Below, one piece after another: positions 1 through 8,780 of a DNA stretch of 64,000 nt. How positions within the stretch are numbered: the first letter of the stretch is position 1; every line of letters begins with the position of its first letter. Source of the stretch: Phreatobacter stygius (lineage in GTDB: Bacteria; Pseudomonadota; Alphaproteobacteria; Rhizobiales; Phreatobacteraceae); the NCBI RefSeq assembly GCF_005144885.1, contig NZ_CP039690.1, positions 1,116,001 through 1,180,000 of the forward strand, in the 5' to 3' direction. The notes beneath the pieces are model-generated. The model saw only the letters and a list, made by a program, of their open reading frames with translations. It was not told where the DNA came from and did no database searches. Position numbers and translations under genes: made by a program.

Positions 1-1
1 T

Positions 2-793
2 CAGAACCTGGTCACCCGTTATGCCGGCACGGACAATGCCGAGGTGGTTCGCTTTCCCCCGGCGATGAGCCGGGCGGTGTTCGAACGCTCCGGCTACATG
101 AAGAGCTTCCCGCAGCTCGCCGGCACCATTCATTGCTTCCATGGCGATGGCGCGGCCCATCTCGACCTGATGCAGACCATCGAGGCCAATGGCGACTGGA
201 CCAAGGGCCAGACGGCGAGCGAGGTCGTGCTGACGCCGGCCGCCTGCTACCCGCTTTATCCGACGGCGGCCAAACGCGGCCCGCTTCCGGCCGAGGGCCG
301 GCTTTACGACCTCTTGTCCTATTGTTTCCGGCACGAGCCATCGCGCGACCCGGCGCGCCAGCAAATGTTCCGCATGCGTGAATTCGTCCGCATGGGCACG
401 CCCGACCAGGTGACCGCGTTCCGGGCCGACTGGCTCGATCGCGGCCAGAAGCTGATTGCCGAGATCGGCCTGCCCTTCTCGGTCGATGTCGCCAACGATC
501 CGTTCTTCGGCCGCACCGGCAAGATGCTGGCGGTCAACCAGCGCGACCAGCGGCTGAAATTCGAACTGCTGATTCCGATCGAAAGCGAGGCCAGCCCGAC
601 CGCCTGCCTCAGCTTCAACTATCACCAGGACCATTTCGGCAAGACCTTCGGCCTGGAAACCGCCGGTCCGGAAACCGCCCACACCGCCTGCGTCGGCTTC
701 GGCCACGAGCGGGTCATCCTGGCGCTGCTCAAGCATCACGGCACCGACGTCAAGGCCTGGCCGGCCGCCGTGCGCAAAGCGCTCTGGGGCTGA
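2..793 (+). CDS. Amino acid:[carrier protein] ligase, 5'-truncated by the window edge
   Basis: Class II aminoacyl-tRNA-synthetase-like enzyme that activates an amino acid with ATP and loads it on the phosphopantetheine of a small carrier protein instead of tRNA. The frame is already open at base 2, so the N-terminus lies outside the window; the first internal start is a GTG at 44. Counting from that GTG, motif 2 is seen as CFRHEPSRD (about 94-102) followed by RMREF, and motif 3 as GFGHERV (218-224). C69 (AACYP), E98 (FRHEPS) and C216 (just before motif 3) match the Cys-Glu-Cys zinc ligands of atypical seryl-tRNA synthetases and their carrier-protein-ligase relatives. No tRNA-binding arm is visible. 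A DUF1839 gene follows after 2 bases. The family was characterised in Bradyrhizobium and Agrobacterium, but the fate of the loaded amino acid is not known. The cognate carrier protein is probably just left of the window. Confidence 0.85.
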   Translation, partial: QNLVTRYAGTDNAEVVRFPPAMSRAVFERSGYMKSFPQLAGTIHCFHGDGAAHLDLMQTIEANGDWTKGQTASEVVLTPAACYPLYPTAAKRGPLPAEGRLYDLLSYCFRHEPSRDPARQQMFRMREFVRMGTPDQVTAFRADWLDRGQKLIAEIGLPFSVDVANDPFFGRTGKMLAVNQRDQRLKFELLIPIESEASPTACLSFNYHQDHFGKTFGLETAGPETAHTACVGFGHERVILALLKHHGTDVKAWPAAVRKALWG

Positions 794-795
794 CC

Positions 796-1812
796 ATGGC
801 GCCGGTCTTCGTCGAGCTCGACGCGGCAGCCTATGTGCGGCATCCGCTGCACGATCCGGCCAATCATTGGCCGGAAACCAATTGCCATACCGATCTGTTC
901 ATCGAGATCCTGCACACGCTGGGGCGCGAGCCGGCGGCCGGCCTCGGCATGACCCTGGCGCAGGATTTCGAGGGCGACCAGTTCACTTTCTTCAAGATGG
1001 CGGCGGCCGATCTTGAAACCCTGTTCGGCCTCGACGTCCAGGAACTGTCGATCTACCGGCCGCTGGCCGACCATATCGACGCGCAGCTGACGCGTGGCCG
1101 GCTGACCCTGATCGAGGTCGATGCGCATTATCTCGCCGACACCCGCGGCGTCACCTACAAGACCGGCCATTCCAAGACGACCATCGCGGTGAACCGGTTC
1201 GAGCGCTCCCCGGCCCGCCTCGGCTACTTCCACAATGCCGGCTATTTCGAAGCCGAAGGTGCCGATGTCGAGGCGATGTTCGGTTTCGGCTCGGCGCCCC
1301 AGCCGGTGCTGCCGCCCTATGTCGAATTCGTCAAGGTGATCGGACCGGGGCTGACCGGCCAGGCCTTGCTCGACGCCGCCATCGAGCGCCTCGCCGGCCA
1401 CTGGGCCCGGCGGCCCCGGACCAACCCGATCGACGCCTACCGGGCCGCGCTGCCGGCCCATCTCGATTGGCTGGTGGCCGAGCCGCCCTGTTCGTTCCAC
1501 CCCTATGCCTTCAACACGGCCCGCCAGTTCGGTGCCAATATCGCGCTCGCCGGCGCTCACCTGGCCTGGCTCGGCAGCCAGGGCATTGGCGGCCTTGCCG
1601 GGGCCGTCGGCCTTTGCGACCGCATGACCACCGCCGCCAAGACCTTCCAGTTCCTGCTGGCGCGCGCGCTCGCCCGCAAGCGTTTCGACGCGCTCGACCC
1701 GGCGCTCGAAGCGGTCGCCCGCGACTACGACCAGCTGGTCGACGACGTGTCCACCGCATTCCGCTTCGGCGCGTCGCCCGAGGCGCGTCCTCAGGTTCGA
1801 GCGGCATCCTAG
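796..1812 (+). CDS. DUF1839 family protein
   Basis: 338-residue protein of the DUF1839 family, with no known activity. It starts at an ATG 2 bases after the ligase stop and ends 7 bases before the GH2 gene, so it is co-translated with both. No signal peptide or membrane segment is visible, so it is probably cytoplasmic. Conserved-looking stretches are WPETNCHTDLFIE near residue 26, FEGDQFTFFK near 57 and YFHNAGYFE near 144. As I recall, DUF1839 genes are regular neighbours of amino acid:carrier-protein ligases in rhizobia, so a role in using or transferring the carrier-bound amino acid is the natural inference; nothing in the sequence proves it. The family assignment is more secure than any function. 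Confidence 0.8.
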   Translation: MAPVFVELDAAAYVRHPLHDPANHWPETNCHTDLFIEILHTLGREPAAGLGMTLAQDFEGDQFTFFKMAAADLETLFGLDVQELSIYRPLADHIDAQLTRGRLTLIEVDAHYLADTRGVTYKTGHSKTTIAVNRFERSPARLGYFHNAGYFEAEGADVEAMFGFGSAPQPVLPPYVEFVKVIGPGLTGQALLDAAIERLAGHWARRPRTNPIDAYRAALPAHLDWLVAEPPCSFHPYAFNTARQFGANIALAGAHLAWLGSQGIGGLAGAVGLCDRMTTAAKTFQFLLARALARKRFDALDPALEAVARDYDQLVDDVSTAFRFGASPEARPQVRAAS

Positions 1813-1819
1813 GGTCGAC

Positions 1820-4282
1820 ATGGCTCTTGTTCGCGGCATATCGGGCGACGAGATCGCCGCGCTGGAGACTGGCTGGACGCTCGCCCTTTGCGCACCCGAC
1901 GCGGCGACGACGCCAGCCGAGGCGGAAGCCTTGACCGGCTGGCTGCCCGCGCCCGTTCCGGGCACCGTCGCGCAGGCGCTGCGTGCGGCCGGGCGCTGGT
2001 CGCTCGGTCAGCCCGGGGATTTGCACGACCAGGATGCCTGGTATCGCCTTCGCTTTGCCGCGACCGGCCCGCAGACCCTGCGCCTCGAGGGCCTCGCAAC
2101 GCTTGCCGAGGTGTTTCTCGACGGCGAGCCGGTGCTGGTGTCGCACTCGATGTTCCTGTGCCATGAGGTCGACTTCACCGGCACCGGCCGGCACGCCCTG
2201 GCGATCCGGTTCAAGGCCCTGAACCCGGCTCTGGCCTCGGCCAAGGGCCCGCGCCCGCGCTGGCGGCCGATGATGATCACGCCGGGAAGCCTGCGCCTGA
2301 TCCGCACCACGCCGCTCGGCCATATGCCCGGCTGGTCGCCGCCGGTCGCCACCGTCGGTCCATGGCGCGCCATCACCTGCACCACGCGGCGCGCCCCGTT
2401 GAGGGTCGCGGCGCTCAGCCTGCTGCCCCGGCTCGACGGCCAGACCGGCATCCTCGATGCCGACATCCGCTTCGATCGCGCCGTCGCGACGCCGGTGGAG
2501 CTTGCCTGTGCCGGCGCCGGCATCGCGCTCGACCGGATCGCCCCGGACCGCTTCGCCGGCCGCCTCGTTCTCGACGGCATCGCGCCATGGTGGCCGCATA
2601 CCCATGGCGAGCCGGCCCTGCACGCCGCCGCCATCCGTGCCGGCGAAACCACCATCGACCTTGGCCGCGTCGGCTTCCGCAGGCTCGAACTCGACCGCGG
2701 CGGCGATGGAACGGGCTTTGGGCTGATCGTCAATGGCCAACCGGTGTTCTGTCGCGGCGCCTCATGGATGCCGCCGGACCCGGTGGCGCTCGGCTCCGGC
2801 GATCCCCTGCCGCTGCTGGCGCTGGCGCGCGATGCCGGCATGAACATGCTGCGCATTTCCGGCACCACCGCGCCGGCCTCGCAGGTCTTTCACGACGCCT
2901 GCGACGCGCTCGGCATCCTGGTCTGGCAGGACTTGCCATTTGCCAATTTCGATTATCCCGCCGCCGATCCGGCCTTCGCCGGCCTGGTCGAAGCCGAGGC
3001 GTGCCAGTTGCTCGACCGCCTGCAGGCCTCGCCGTCCGCGGCGATCGTTTGCGGCGGCAGCGAGATCGCCCAGCAGGCGGTCATGCTTGGCCTCACTCCC
3101 GCGCAGACAGCCAATCCGCTGTTCGATGACCTGTTTCCAAGGCTCACCGCCGAGCATGCCGGCCAGGCGATCTATCTGCCGCACACGCCATGGGGCGGCC
3201 CGCTGCCTTTCGCCGCCAATCAAGGGGTGACCCATTATTTCGGCGTCGGCGCCTATTGCCGGCCGATCGAGGATGTCCGTCGCGCGCAGGTGCGTTTTGC
3301 TTCCGAATGCCTCGCCTTCGCCAATGTGCCGAGCCCGGCGCGGCTCAGGGCATCGACGGTGCGCGATCCCAACGACATCGACTGGAAGGCCGGTGTGCCA
3401 CGCGATGCCGGCGCCGGCTGGGATTTCGAGGACACCCGCGATCATTATGTCGGCCTGCTCTCCGGCCTCGACCCGGCGGCGCTGCGCATCGACGATCCCG
3501 AACGCTATCTCGCACTCGGCCGCGCCGCGCCGGCCGAAGTGATGGAGGCGGTGTTTGCCGAGTGGCGGCGCCCGGGCTCGTCATGCGCCGGTGGACTGGT
3601 CTGGTTCCTCAACGATCTCGCGCCCGGCGCCGGCTGGGGCGTCATCGACGCGGCCGGCGAGCCGAAATCGACCTATTTCGCGCTGAAGCGGGCCTTCCGA
3701 CCGGTTCATGTCGGCCTGACCGATGAGGGCTTGAACGGCTTCGGCATTCATCTGGTCAACGAAACCACGGATACGCGCGACCTGACCCTGGTTCTGGCCT
3801 GCTATGGCGAAACACCTCATCCGCTGGTGAAAACCGAGACGGCGCTGACGCTCGCGCCCCGCAGCGCGACCAGCCTGTCCAGCGACGCGCTGATCGGCCG
3901 CTTCTTCGACATCACCCATGCCTATCGTTTCGGTCCGCCAGCCCATGATGCGACGGTCGCCCGCCTCGTCGACCCGGATGGCGCGGTTGTCGCCGAAGCC
4001 GTCCATGTGCTGCCCGGCCGCGCCGCGGCTCCCCGCGACATCGGCTTGCAAGCCCAGGTCGAAATGCGGGACGGCGGCGCCGCGCTCAGGGTGTCGACCG
4101 ATCGCTTCGCCCGCTTCGTCACCATTGACGACGATCATTTTGAGGCCGGCGACCAGGGGTTCTGCCTGACACCCGGCGAAAGCCGGCTGATCCCGCTGAC
4201 CGCCAAGACCGCAAAGCCTGTGCCGCGAGGCCGCATTCAGGCCCTGAACGGCCATTCCGTCGCCTATGGGGACGTTTCATGA
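1820..4282 (+). CDS. Glycoside hydrolase family 2 (beta-mannosidase-like) protein
   Basis: 820-residue GH2-type protein with an N-terminal jelly-roll sugar-binding domain, an immunoglobulin-like domain and a TIM barrel from about residue 300. The barrel opens with FCRGASWMP and GMNMLRISG, typical of the beta-mannosidase branch. The acid/base glutamate is probably E415 (GGSEIAQQ) and the nucleophile E496 (FASECLAF), so both catalytic acids seem kept, although the usual N-E context around the first is altered to S-E. There is no signal peptide, so it should act in the cytoplasm. That is odd for a degradative enzyme and suggests it works on a lipid-linked or soluble intermediate of the adjacent polysaccharide pathway. 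It overlaps the next gene by ATGA, implying coupled translation. Substrate is unknown; mannosidase is a family-level guess. Confidence 0.8.
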   Translation: MALVRGISGDEIAALETGWTLALCAPDAATTPAEAEALTGWLPAPVPGTVAQALRAAGRWSLGQPGDLHDQDAWYRLRFAATGPQTLRLEGLATLAEVFLDGEPVLVSHSMFLCHEVDFTGTGRHALAIRFKALNPALASAKGPRPRWRPMMITPGSLRLIRTTPLGHMPGWSPPVATVGPWRAITCTTRRAPLRVAALSLLPRLDGQTGILDADIRFDRAVATPVELACAGAGIALDRIAPDRFAGRLVLDGIAPWWPHTHGEPALHAAAIRAGETTIDLGRVGFRRLELDRGGDGTGFGLIVNGQPVFCRGASWMPPDPVALGSGDPLPLLALARDAGMNMLRISGTTAPASQVFHDACDALGILVWQDLPFANFDYPAADPAFAGLVEAEACQLLDRLQASPSAAIVCGGSEIAQQAVMLGLTPAQTANPLFDDLFPRLTAEHAGQAIYLPHTPWGGPLPFAANQGVTHYFGVGAYCRPIEDVRRAQVRFASECLAFANVPSPARLRASTVRDPNDIDWKAGVPRDAGAGWDFEDTRDHYVGLLSGLDPAALRIDDPERYLALGRAAPAEVMEAVFAEWRRPGSSCAGGLVWFLNDLAPGAGWGVIDAAGEPKSTYFALKRAFRPVHVGLTDEGLNGFGIHLVNETTDTRDLTLVLACYGETPHPLVKTETALTLAPRSATSLSSDALIGRFFDITHAYRFGPPAHDATVARLVDPDGAVVAEAVHVLPGRAAAPRDIGLQAQVEMRDGGAALRVSTDRFARFVTIDDDHFEAGDQGFCLTPGESRLIPLTAKTAKPVPRGRIQALNGHSVAYGDVS

Positions 4283-6048
4283 TCCCCGTGACTTTCGACG
4301 GCGTCATGGCCAAGATTCACCCGGCCCGAGGCGATCACACGTCCGGTCTTGGCGTCGTGATCGTCCCGCCGCACGGCGTCGAGGCACTCGCCGCGACCAA
4401 GAGCCTGCGCCTGCTCGCCGACGCTCTCGCCGCCAAGGGCCATGCCTGCTTGCGCCTCGACCTGCCGGGCACCGGCGATTCGCTCGGTACCGACGCCGAT
4501 GCCGACCGCATCGAGGCCTGGACCCGCAGCATCGTTTCGGCGGCGCAGGTCCTGTCGACCCATACTGGCGTCACCGGAACAGTCGTGCTCGGCTTGCGCC
4601 TGGGTGCGCTGCTGGCGGCGCGCGCGGCGCCTGATATCGACAACCTTGCCGGCCTCGTCTTGCTCGACCCGATCACCCGCGGCCGCACCTATGCCCGGGA
4701 GCTGACGGTGACCGCGCGTGCGGTCGCGGAAGGTGCACGGCTCGATCCGGACGCGACTTCGACGCCGGCCGGCGTGCTGATCGGCGGGCTTCTGACCAGC
4801 ACGGCCACGCTCGAGGCGCTGCGCGGGCTCGACATCGCCAAGCTGCCCGAGCCGGCAGCGCCGGTCCTCGTCCTGCACCGCAAGGGCGCGCAGGATGCGG
4901 CGCCCCTTGCCACGGCCTGGCCGGCAAGCCCGGTCATCCGGGAAGAGGCCTCCGGCCTCGACGGCATCGCGCTCAGTCCGACCATGGCCGTCACGCCGCG
5001 CGCCGCATTCGACCGTGCGGTCGCCTGGATCGACGGCCTGTCCAAGCGTGGGACGGTCCCGGCCGTCGCGCCGGCGCCCGCCATGCTTACGGGACCGGAC
5101 TTTGTCGAGGAAGCGGCAACGTTCGGCCCCGACAGGCGGCTGTTCGGCGTCATTTGCCAGCCCACGGCGAGCGAGGCCACCGGCCCGATCCTGCTCATCC
5201 TCAATGCCGGTCGCAATTCCCATGTTGGCTGGGCCCGGACCGGCGTCACCATTGCCCGCCGTCTGGCGGCCCAGGGTATCGCCTCGTTCCGCATGGATCT
5301 CGGTGGTGTCGGCGACGGCGCCGAGCGGCCCGGCACAGCCGATACCATCGACGCCGTGCTCTACAATCCCGCGCTCACGCCGGAGGTCGAAGCGGCGGTC
5401 GATCTGCTCGACGCCGGCGGCTACCGGTCCATCGCCGTGATGGGTGCCTGCAGCGGCGCGCATCTGGCGCTGCAGGCCGCGGCGGCCGACGCCCGCATTG
5501 GCGGCGTGGTCCTGGTCAATATCCAGCGGTTCGTCTGGCGCCGGGGCGAAACCGTCGAGCAGGCGATCGCCTCCAGCTATGCGGTTGCGTCCAGCTATGT
5601 GTCCAAGCTGTGGGACCGGCGCGCCTGGACCAAGGTGCTGACCGGCGAGAGGCCCTTGCTGCCGCTGGCGCTCGAGCTGACCAAGCGGCTGGCCGCCCGG
5701 GCACGGGGCTTCATTCCCTCGCCGGAAACCCGTGCCGCCAGGGCGCTGATGGACAAGCTCCATCGGCAGGATGTGCCGGTCGAGATCGTCTTCAGCGAAG
5801 ACGATGCCGGCCTGGAAGAACTGGCGCGCCATTTCGGCTCGCGTGGCCGATGGCTGACCCGCATGCCCAGGGTCCGTCTGAACTACATTGCCAATACCGA
5901 CCACGATCTGACCCCCGAGGCCGCCAGGGACGCGCTTTTCGTCCACACCCTTGCTGCGGCCGGGACGTGGAAGACATCGCCCGCCGGCCAGGTCCGGCCG
6001 GCGGAGCAACGGCACGGCTTCTGCTTAGCGTTACGTCAGCCTCAATAG
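4279..6048 (+). CDS. Tandem alpha/beta hydrolase, two domains, noncanonical nucleophile elbows
   Basis: 589 residues containing two alpha/beta hydrolase folds in a row (about 1-255 and 270-575). The nucleophile elbow of the first reads GLRLG at 105-109, placing R107 where the catalytic serine should be, so this half is probably not a normal hydrolase. The second elbow reads GACSG at 389-393 with C391 in the nucleophile position, like the Cys elbow of dienelactone hydrolases; a SEDD acid and a TDHD histidine follow near the C-terminus, so this half looks active. From memory, the same pair of elbow types occurs in the two separate exosortase A system-associated hydrolases, which would make this a fusion of both. 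It overlaps the GH2 stop by ATGA and is the last gene of the compact unit. A thioesterase role on carrier-bound aminoacyl groups is possible but unproved. Confidence 0.75.
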   Translation: MIPVTFDGVMAKIHPARGDHTSGLGVVIVPPHGVEALAATKSLRLLADALAAKGHACLRLDLPGTGDSLGTDADADRIEAWTRSIVSAAQVLSTHTGVTGTVVLGLRLGALLAARAAPDIDNLAGLVLLDPITRGRTYARELTVTARAVAEGARLDPDATSTPAGVLIGGLLTSTATLEALRGLDIAKLPEPAAPVLVLHRKGAQDAAPLATAWPASPVIREEASGLDGIALSPTMAVTPRAAFDRAVAWIDGLSKRGTVPAVAPAPAMLTGPDFVEEAATFGPDRRLFGVICQPTASEATGPILLILNAGRNSHVGWARTGVTIARRLAAQGIASFRMDLGGVGDGAERPGTADTIDAVLYNPALTPEVEAAVDLLDAGGYRSIAVMGACSGAHLALQAAAADARIGGVVLVNIQRFVWRRGETVEQAIASSYAVASSYVSKLWDRRAWTKVLTGERPLLPLALELTKRLAARARGFIPSPETRAARALMDKLHRQDVPVEIVFSEDDAGLEELARHFGSRGRWLTRMPRVRLNYIANTDHDLTPEAARDALFVHTLAAAGTWKTSPAGQVRPAEQRHGFCLALRQPQ

Positions 6049-6130
6049 ACGTCCCGATCCGGGACGGCGCCCAGCGCGCCGCCACCGGGCAGGGACAGCT
6101 GACGAATGCGCAAGCTGAAGAGTCTCGACC

Positions 6131-7579
6131 ATGACATTGAAGGACCTGGACCTGCCCATGGGCGTCGTGGCACGACGCGCTCGCGGCGGATATGCCTGGA
6201 CGCGCCTGACCTTGATGATCGCGACCGCGGCGATCGACTGGATGGTCATAGCCGGCACCTCCTACATGGTGTCGCTGGTCTATAACCGTTTCAACAGCGG
6301 CGATTGGTGGACGATCAAGGCTCAGGTCGACCTGGCCCTGCTGGTCTCCAGCCTGTTCGTCATGCTGAACGTCGTGCGCGGGCAATACCAATTCAGCAAC
6401 TATATCGCGCCCAATCACCGGATTGGCACAGCCTTGACGCTGTGGGGCGCGACCTTCGTTACCTTGATGGCCTTCGCCTTCGCCACCAAGACCAGTGACG
6501 GCTTCTCGCGCGTCGCGGTCATCGCCACCTTCGTCACCGGCTTCCCGCTGCTGCTGCTGGCCCGGCGGGCGGCCGGCCGCCTGATGACGCTCGGCTCGAA
6601 GATCGGCATGATTCCCGCGCGACGCGTCATGCTGGTCGGCCGCGAGAATGACGTCACCGCCTTCGCCATGCGCTATCAGCCCTGGAACGCCGGCATGCAC
6701 ATCGCCGGCACCGGTCTGTTGGCCGATGAGGGACGCGCCGGATCCGGCCGCGGCGATATCGCACGCATCGTCGCTCAGGCCCGCCAGATGTATCTCGACG
6801 ACGTGCTGATCATCGTGCCCTGGTCCGAGACCGCCACGATCGACAGCGTCATCGACGCCTTCATGCGCATGCCGGTGACCATCCACCTCGGCCCGGAACG
6901 CATCTTCGACCGGTTCGACGAGATCAAGATCGCCAAGACCGGCGGCATCGCCAGCCTGCAGCTCGGCCGTCCGCCGCTGTCCGCCGGCGAGATCATGATG
7001 AAGCGCATGCTGGATGTCGGGCTGGCCTCTTTCGCCCTGTTCCTGTTCACGCCCGTGCTGCTGCTGATCGCGCTCGCGATCAAGATCGACAGCCCCGGCC
7101 CGGCGCTGTTCCGGCAGCGCCGTCTCGGCTTCAACCAGCGCGCCTTTTCCATCGTCAAGTTCCGCACCATGACGGTCGAGGACGACGGCGACGCCGTGCG
7201 CCAGGCGACCCGCGGCGACCAGCGCATCACCCGCATCGGCCGGTTCCTGCGGCGCTGGAATCTCGACGAACTGCCGCAGCTCATCAATGTGCTGGGTGGC
7301 CAGATGTCGCTGGTCGGCCCGCGTCCGCATGCCATCGCCCACGACCGCCAATATGATGACGGCCGCATCGCGCTCTATGCCCGGCGCCACAACGTCAAGC
7401 CGGGCATTACCGGCTGGGCACAGGTCCACGGGCTGCGCGGCGAGACCGACACGGTCGAGAAAATGCAGGCCAGGGTCGAGCACGATCTCTACTACATCGA
7501 CAACTGGTCGGTGCTGCTCGACCTCGAAATCATGGCGCGGACCGTGTTCTCGCGGAAGGCTTATGACAACGCCTTCTGA
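6131..7579 (+). CDS. Exopolysaccharide polyprenyl glycosylphosphotransferase (WbaP/WcaJ/ExoY family)
   Basis: 482-residue integral membrane enzyme that transfers hexose-1-phosphate from a UDP-sugar to undecaprenyl phosphate, the committed first step of repeat-unit assembly. It has about four hydrophobic segments in the first 150 residues, a Rossmann-like CoA-binding middle region (ARRVMLVGREND), one membrane helix near residue 300, then the catalytic core. Core motifs are KFRTM (from K343), DELPQLINVLGGQMSLVGPRP (around 377-397) and KPGITGWAQVHG (about 422). Full length for the family. It is separated from the hydrolase by 82 bases and overlaps the GNAT gene, so it belongs to the same polysaccharide operon. 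Whether it adds glucose or galactose cannot be read from the sequence. Confidence 0.93.
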   Translation: MTLKDLDLPMGVVARRARGGYAWTRLTLMIATAAIDWMVIAGTSYMVSLVYNRFNSGDWWTIKAQVDLALLVSSLFVMLNVVRGQYQFSNYIAPNHRIGTALTLWGATFVTLMAFAFATKTSDGFSRVAVIATFVTGFPLLLLARRAAGRLMTLGSKIGMIPARRVMLVGRENDVTAFAMRYQPWNAGMHIAGTGLLADEGRAGSGRGDIARIVAQARQMYLDDVLIIVPWSETATIDSVIDAFMRMPVTIHLGPERIFDRFDEIKIAKTGGIASLQLGRPPLSAGEIMMKRMLDVGLASFALFLFTPVLLLIALAIKIDSPGPALFRQRRLGFNQRAFSIVKFRTMTVEDDGDAVRQATRGDQRITRIGRFLRRWNLDELPQLINVLGGQMSLVGPRPHAIAHDRQYDDGRIALYARRHNVKPGITGWAQVHGLRGETDTVEKMQARVEHDLYYIDNWSVLLDLEIMARTVFSRKAYDNAF

Positions 7580-8780
7580 CATGGCGAGCGCGACGCGCCC
7601 GGACGCGCCCGCCCGACCCCTCGCCTCGGCCGCTCGCACGGTCGAGGCGGCGGCCTGTGCCATCAGCGTCGTGCCGGCAGCCGATCTCTCATCCCTCAAC
7701 TGGCCGTCCAACCTGTCGAACGAGACGATCGGCACCGTTTTCCAGTCGCTCGAATTCGTGACGCTGTGGTGCGAGACGATCGGTGCCCGCCGCGGCGCCC
7801 GCGGTTTCGGGGTGGCCGTCACGCTCACCGACGGCGCGCCGGTGCTCTATCTGCCGCTTGCCGTCGAAACACGCCTTGGCTTGCACGTGCTGCGCTTCAT
7901 GGATGGCGGCGTGGCCGGCATGAATGCACCGATCCTGGCGAAGGATATCGATCTCGTGCCGGGCGCGCTGGCCGTGCTGTGGCCCCGGATTATCGCCGCG
8001 CTGCCGCCGGTCGACGCGGTCGATTTCACCAGGATCGCCGGCCATGTGAAGGACCGGCGCAATCCACTCATCGAGCTCGGCTGCGCCGACCACGGTGCAG
8101 CCGGCAACCTGATCGACATTGCCGGCCAATCCTTCGACGACTATGCGGCGACCAAGGCGCGGCGCGGCGAGATCGGCAAGGTCGAGAGCCGGCGCCGACA
8201 GATGGCACGCCTCGGCCCGGTGTCTTTCGCCATCGCCGGCACGGCCGGCGAAGCCACCGGCATGTTGGAGGCGCTGGTTGGCCTCCGGCGACGGCAGATC
8301 CTGCGCAGCCATGGCCATGACCGATTCGAGACGGGTGGCCACTTTGCCTTCTATCGCGGCGCGATCGCCGAAGGCCGGCTGAGCCGGCTCACCAACATCG
8401 CCGTCGAACGCTGCGGCGATACTGTGACCGCGGCCGTTCTCGGCTTCATCGAGCCCGGCCATTACCGTTTCGCCCTGACCGCCTATGAGCTCGACAGCTA
8501 CGGCCGCTTCTCCAGCGGCGCGCGGCTGCTGATCGGGCTGATCCGCCGGTCATTCGCGCTCAGGCATGCGACATTCGATCTCGGCGAGAGCGACCAGCCC
8601 TACAAGGACGTCTGGGCGACCCGCCGCCTGCCGCTGCTCGACCATGCGGCCCGCGTGACCTGGCGGGGCCATCTCTATTTCGCGGCCAAGCGTCTCCGCA
8701 GGACCTGCGCGGCCTGGCACCAATCCGACTTTGCCAAATGGGCGCGCGCATCCCTGGCCCACAAGCCGAACCCGCGTTAG
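7563..8780 (+). CDS. GNAT family N-acetyltransferase (CelD/BcsL-like)
   Basis: 405-residue protein with the double-GNAT layout of the CelD/BcsL (Acetyltransf_6) family found in many polysaccharide operons. Visible stretches include SLEFVTLWCETIG near residue 60, the long linker with RRRQILRSHGHDRF near 250, and LDSYGRFSSGARLLIGLI near 310, which would form the acyl-CoA-binding strand and helix. There is no signal peptide. I place the start at ATG 7563, just after GGAAGG at 7554-7559; ATG 7581 is the alternative and would shorten it by six residues. It overlaps the glycosyl-phosphotransferase by 17 bases and the convergent GT4 gene by 4 bases. It probably acylates a sugar intermediate of the polymer; the acyl donor is unknown. 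Confidence 0.8.
   Translation: MTTPSDMASATRPDAPARPLASAARTVEAAACAISVVPAADLSSLNWPSNLSNETIGTVFQSLEFVTLWCETIGARRGARGFGVAVTLTDGAPVLYLPLAVETRLGLHVLRFMDGGVAGMNAPILAKDIDLVPGALAVLWPRIIAALPPVDAVDFTRIAGHVKDRRNPLIELGCADHGAAGNLIDIAGQSFDDYAATKARRGEIGKVESRRRQMARLGPVSFAIAGTAGEATGMLEALVGLRRRQILRSHGHDRFETGGHFAFYRGAIAEGRLSRLTNIAVERCGDTVTAAVLGFIEPGHYRFALTAYELDSYGRFSSGARLLIGLIRRSFALRHATFDLGESDQPYKDVWATRRLPLLDHAARVTWRGHLYFAAKRLRRTCAAWHQSDFAKWARASLAHKPNPR

Noticed and set aside
4264-6015. Minus-strand frame opposite the double hydrolase
   Set aside because: No homology by eye and it mirrors the codon pattern of the true gene.
5792-7828. Long open minus-strand frame opposite the glycosyl-phosphotransferase
   Set aside because: The plus strand encodes a complete recognised enzyme there; the minus translation is low-complexity and has no ribosome site.
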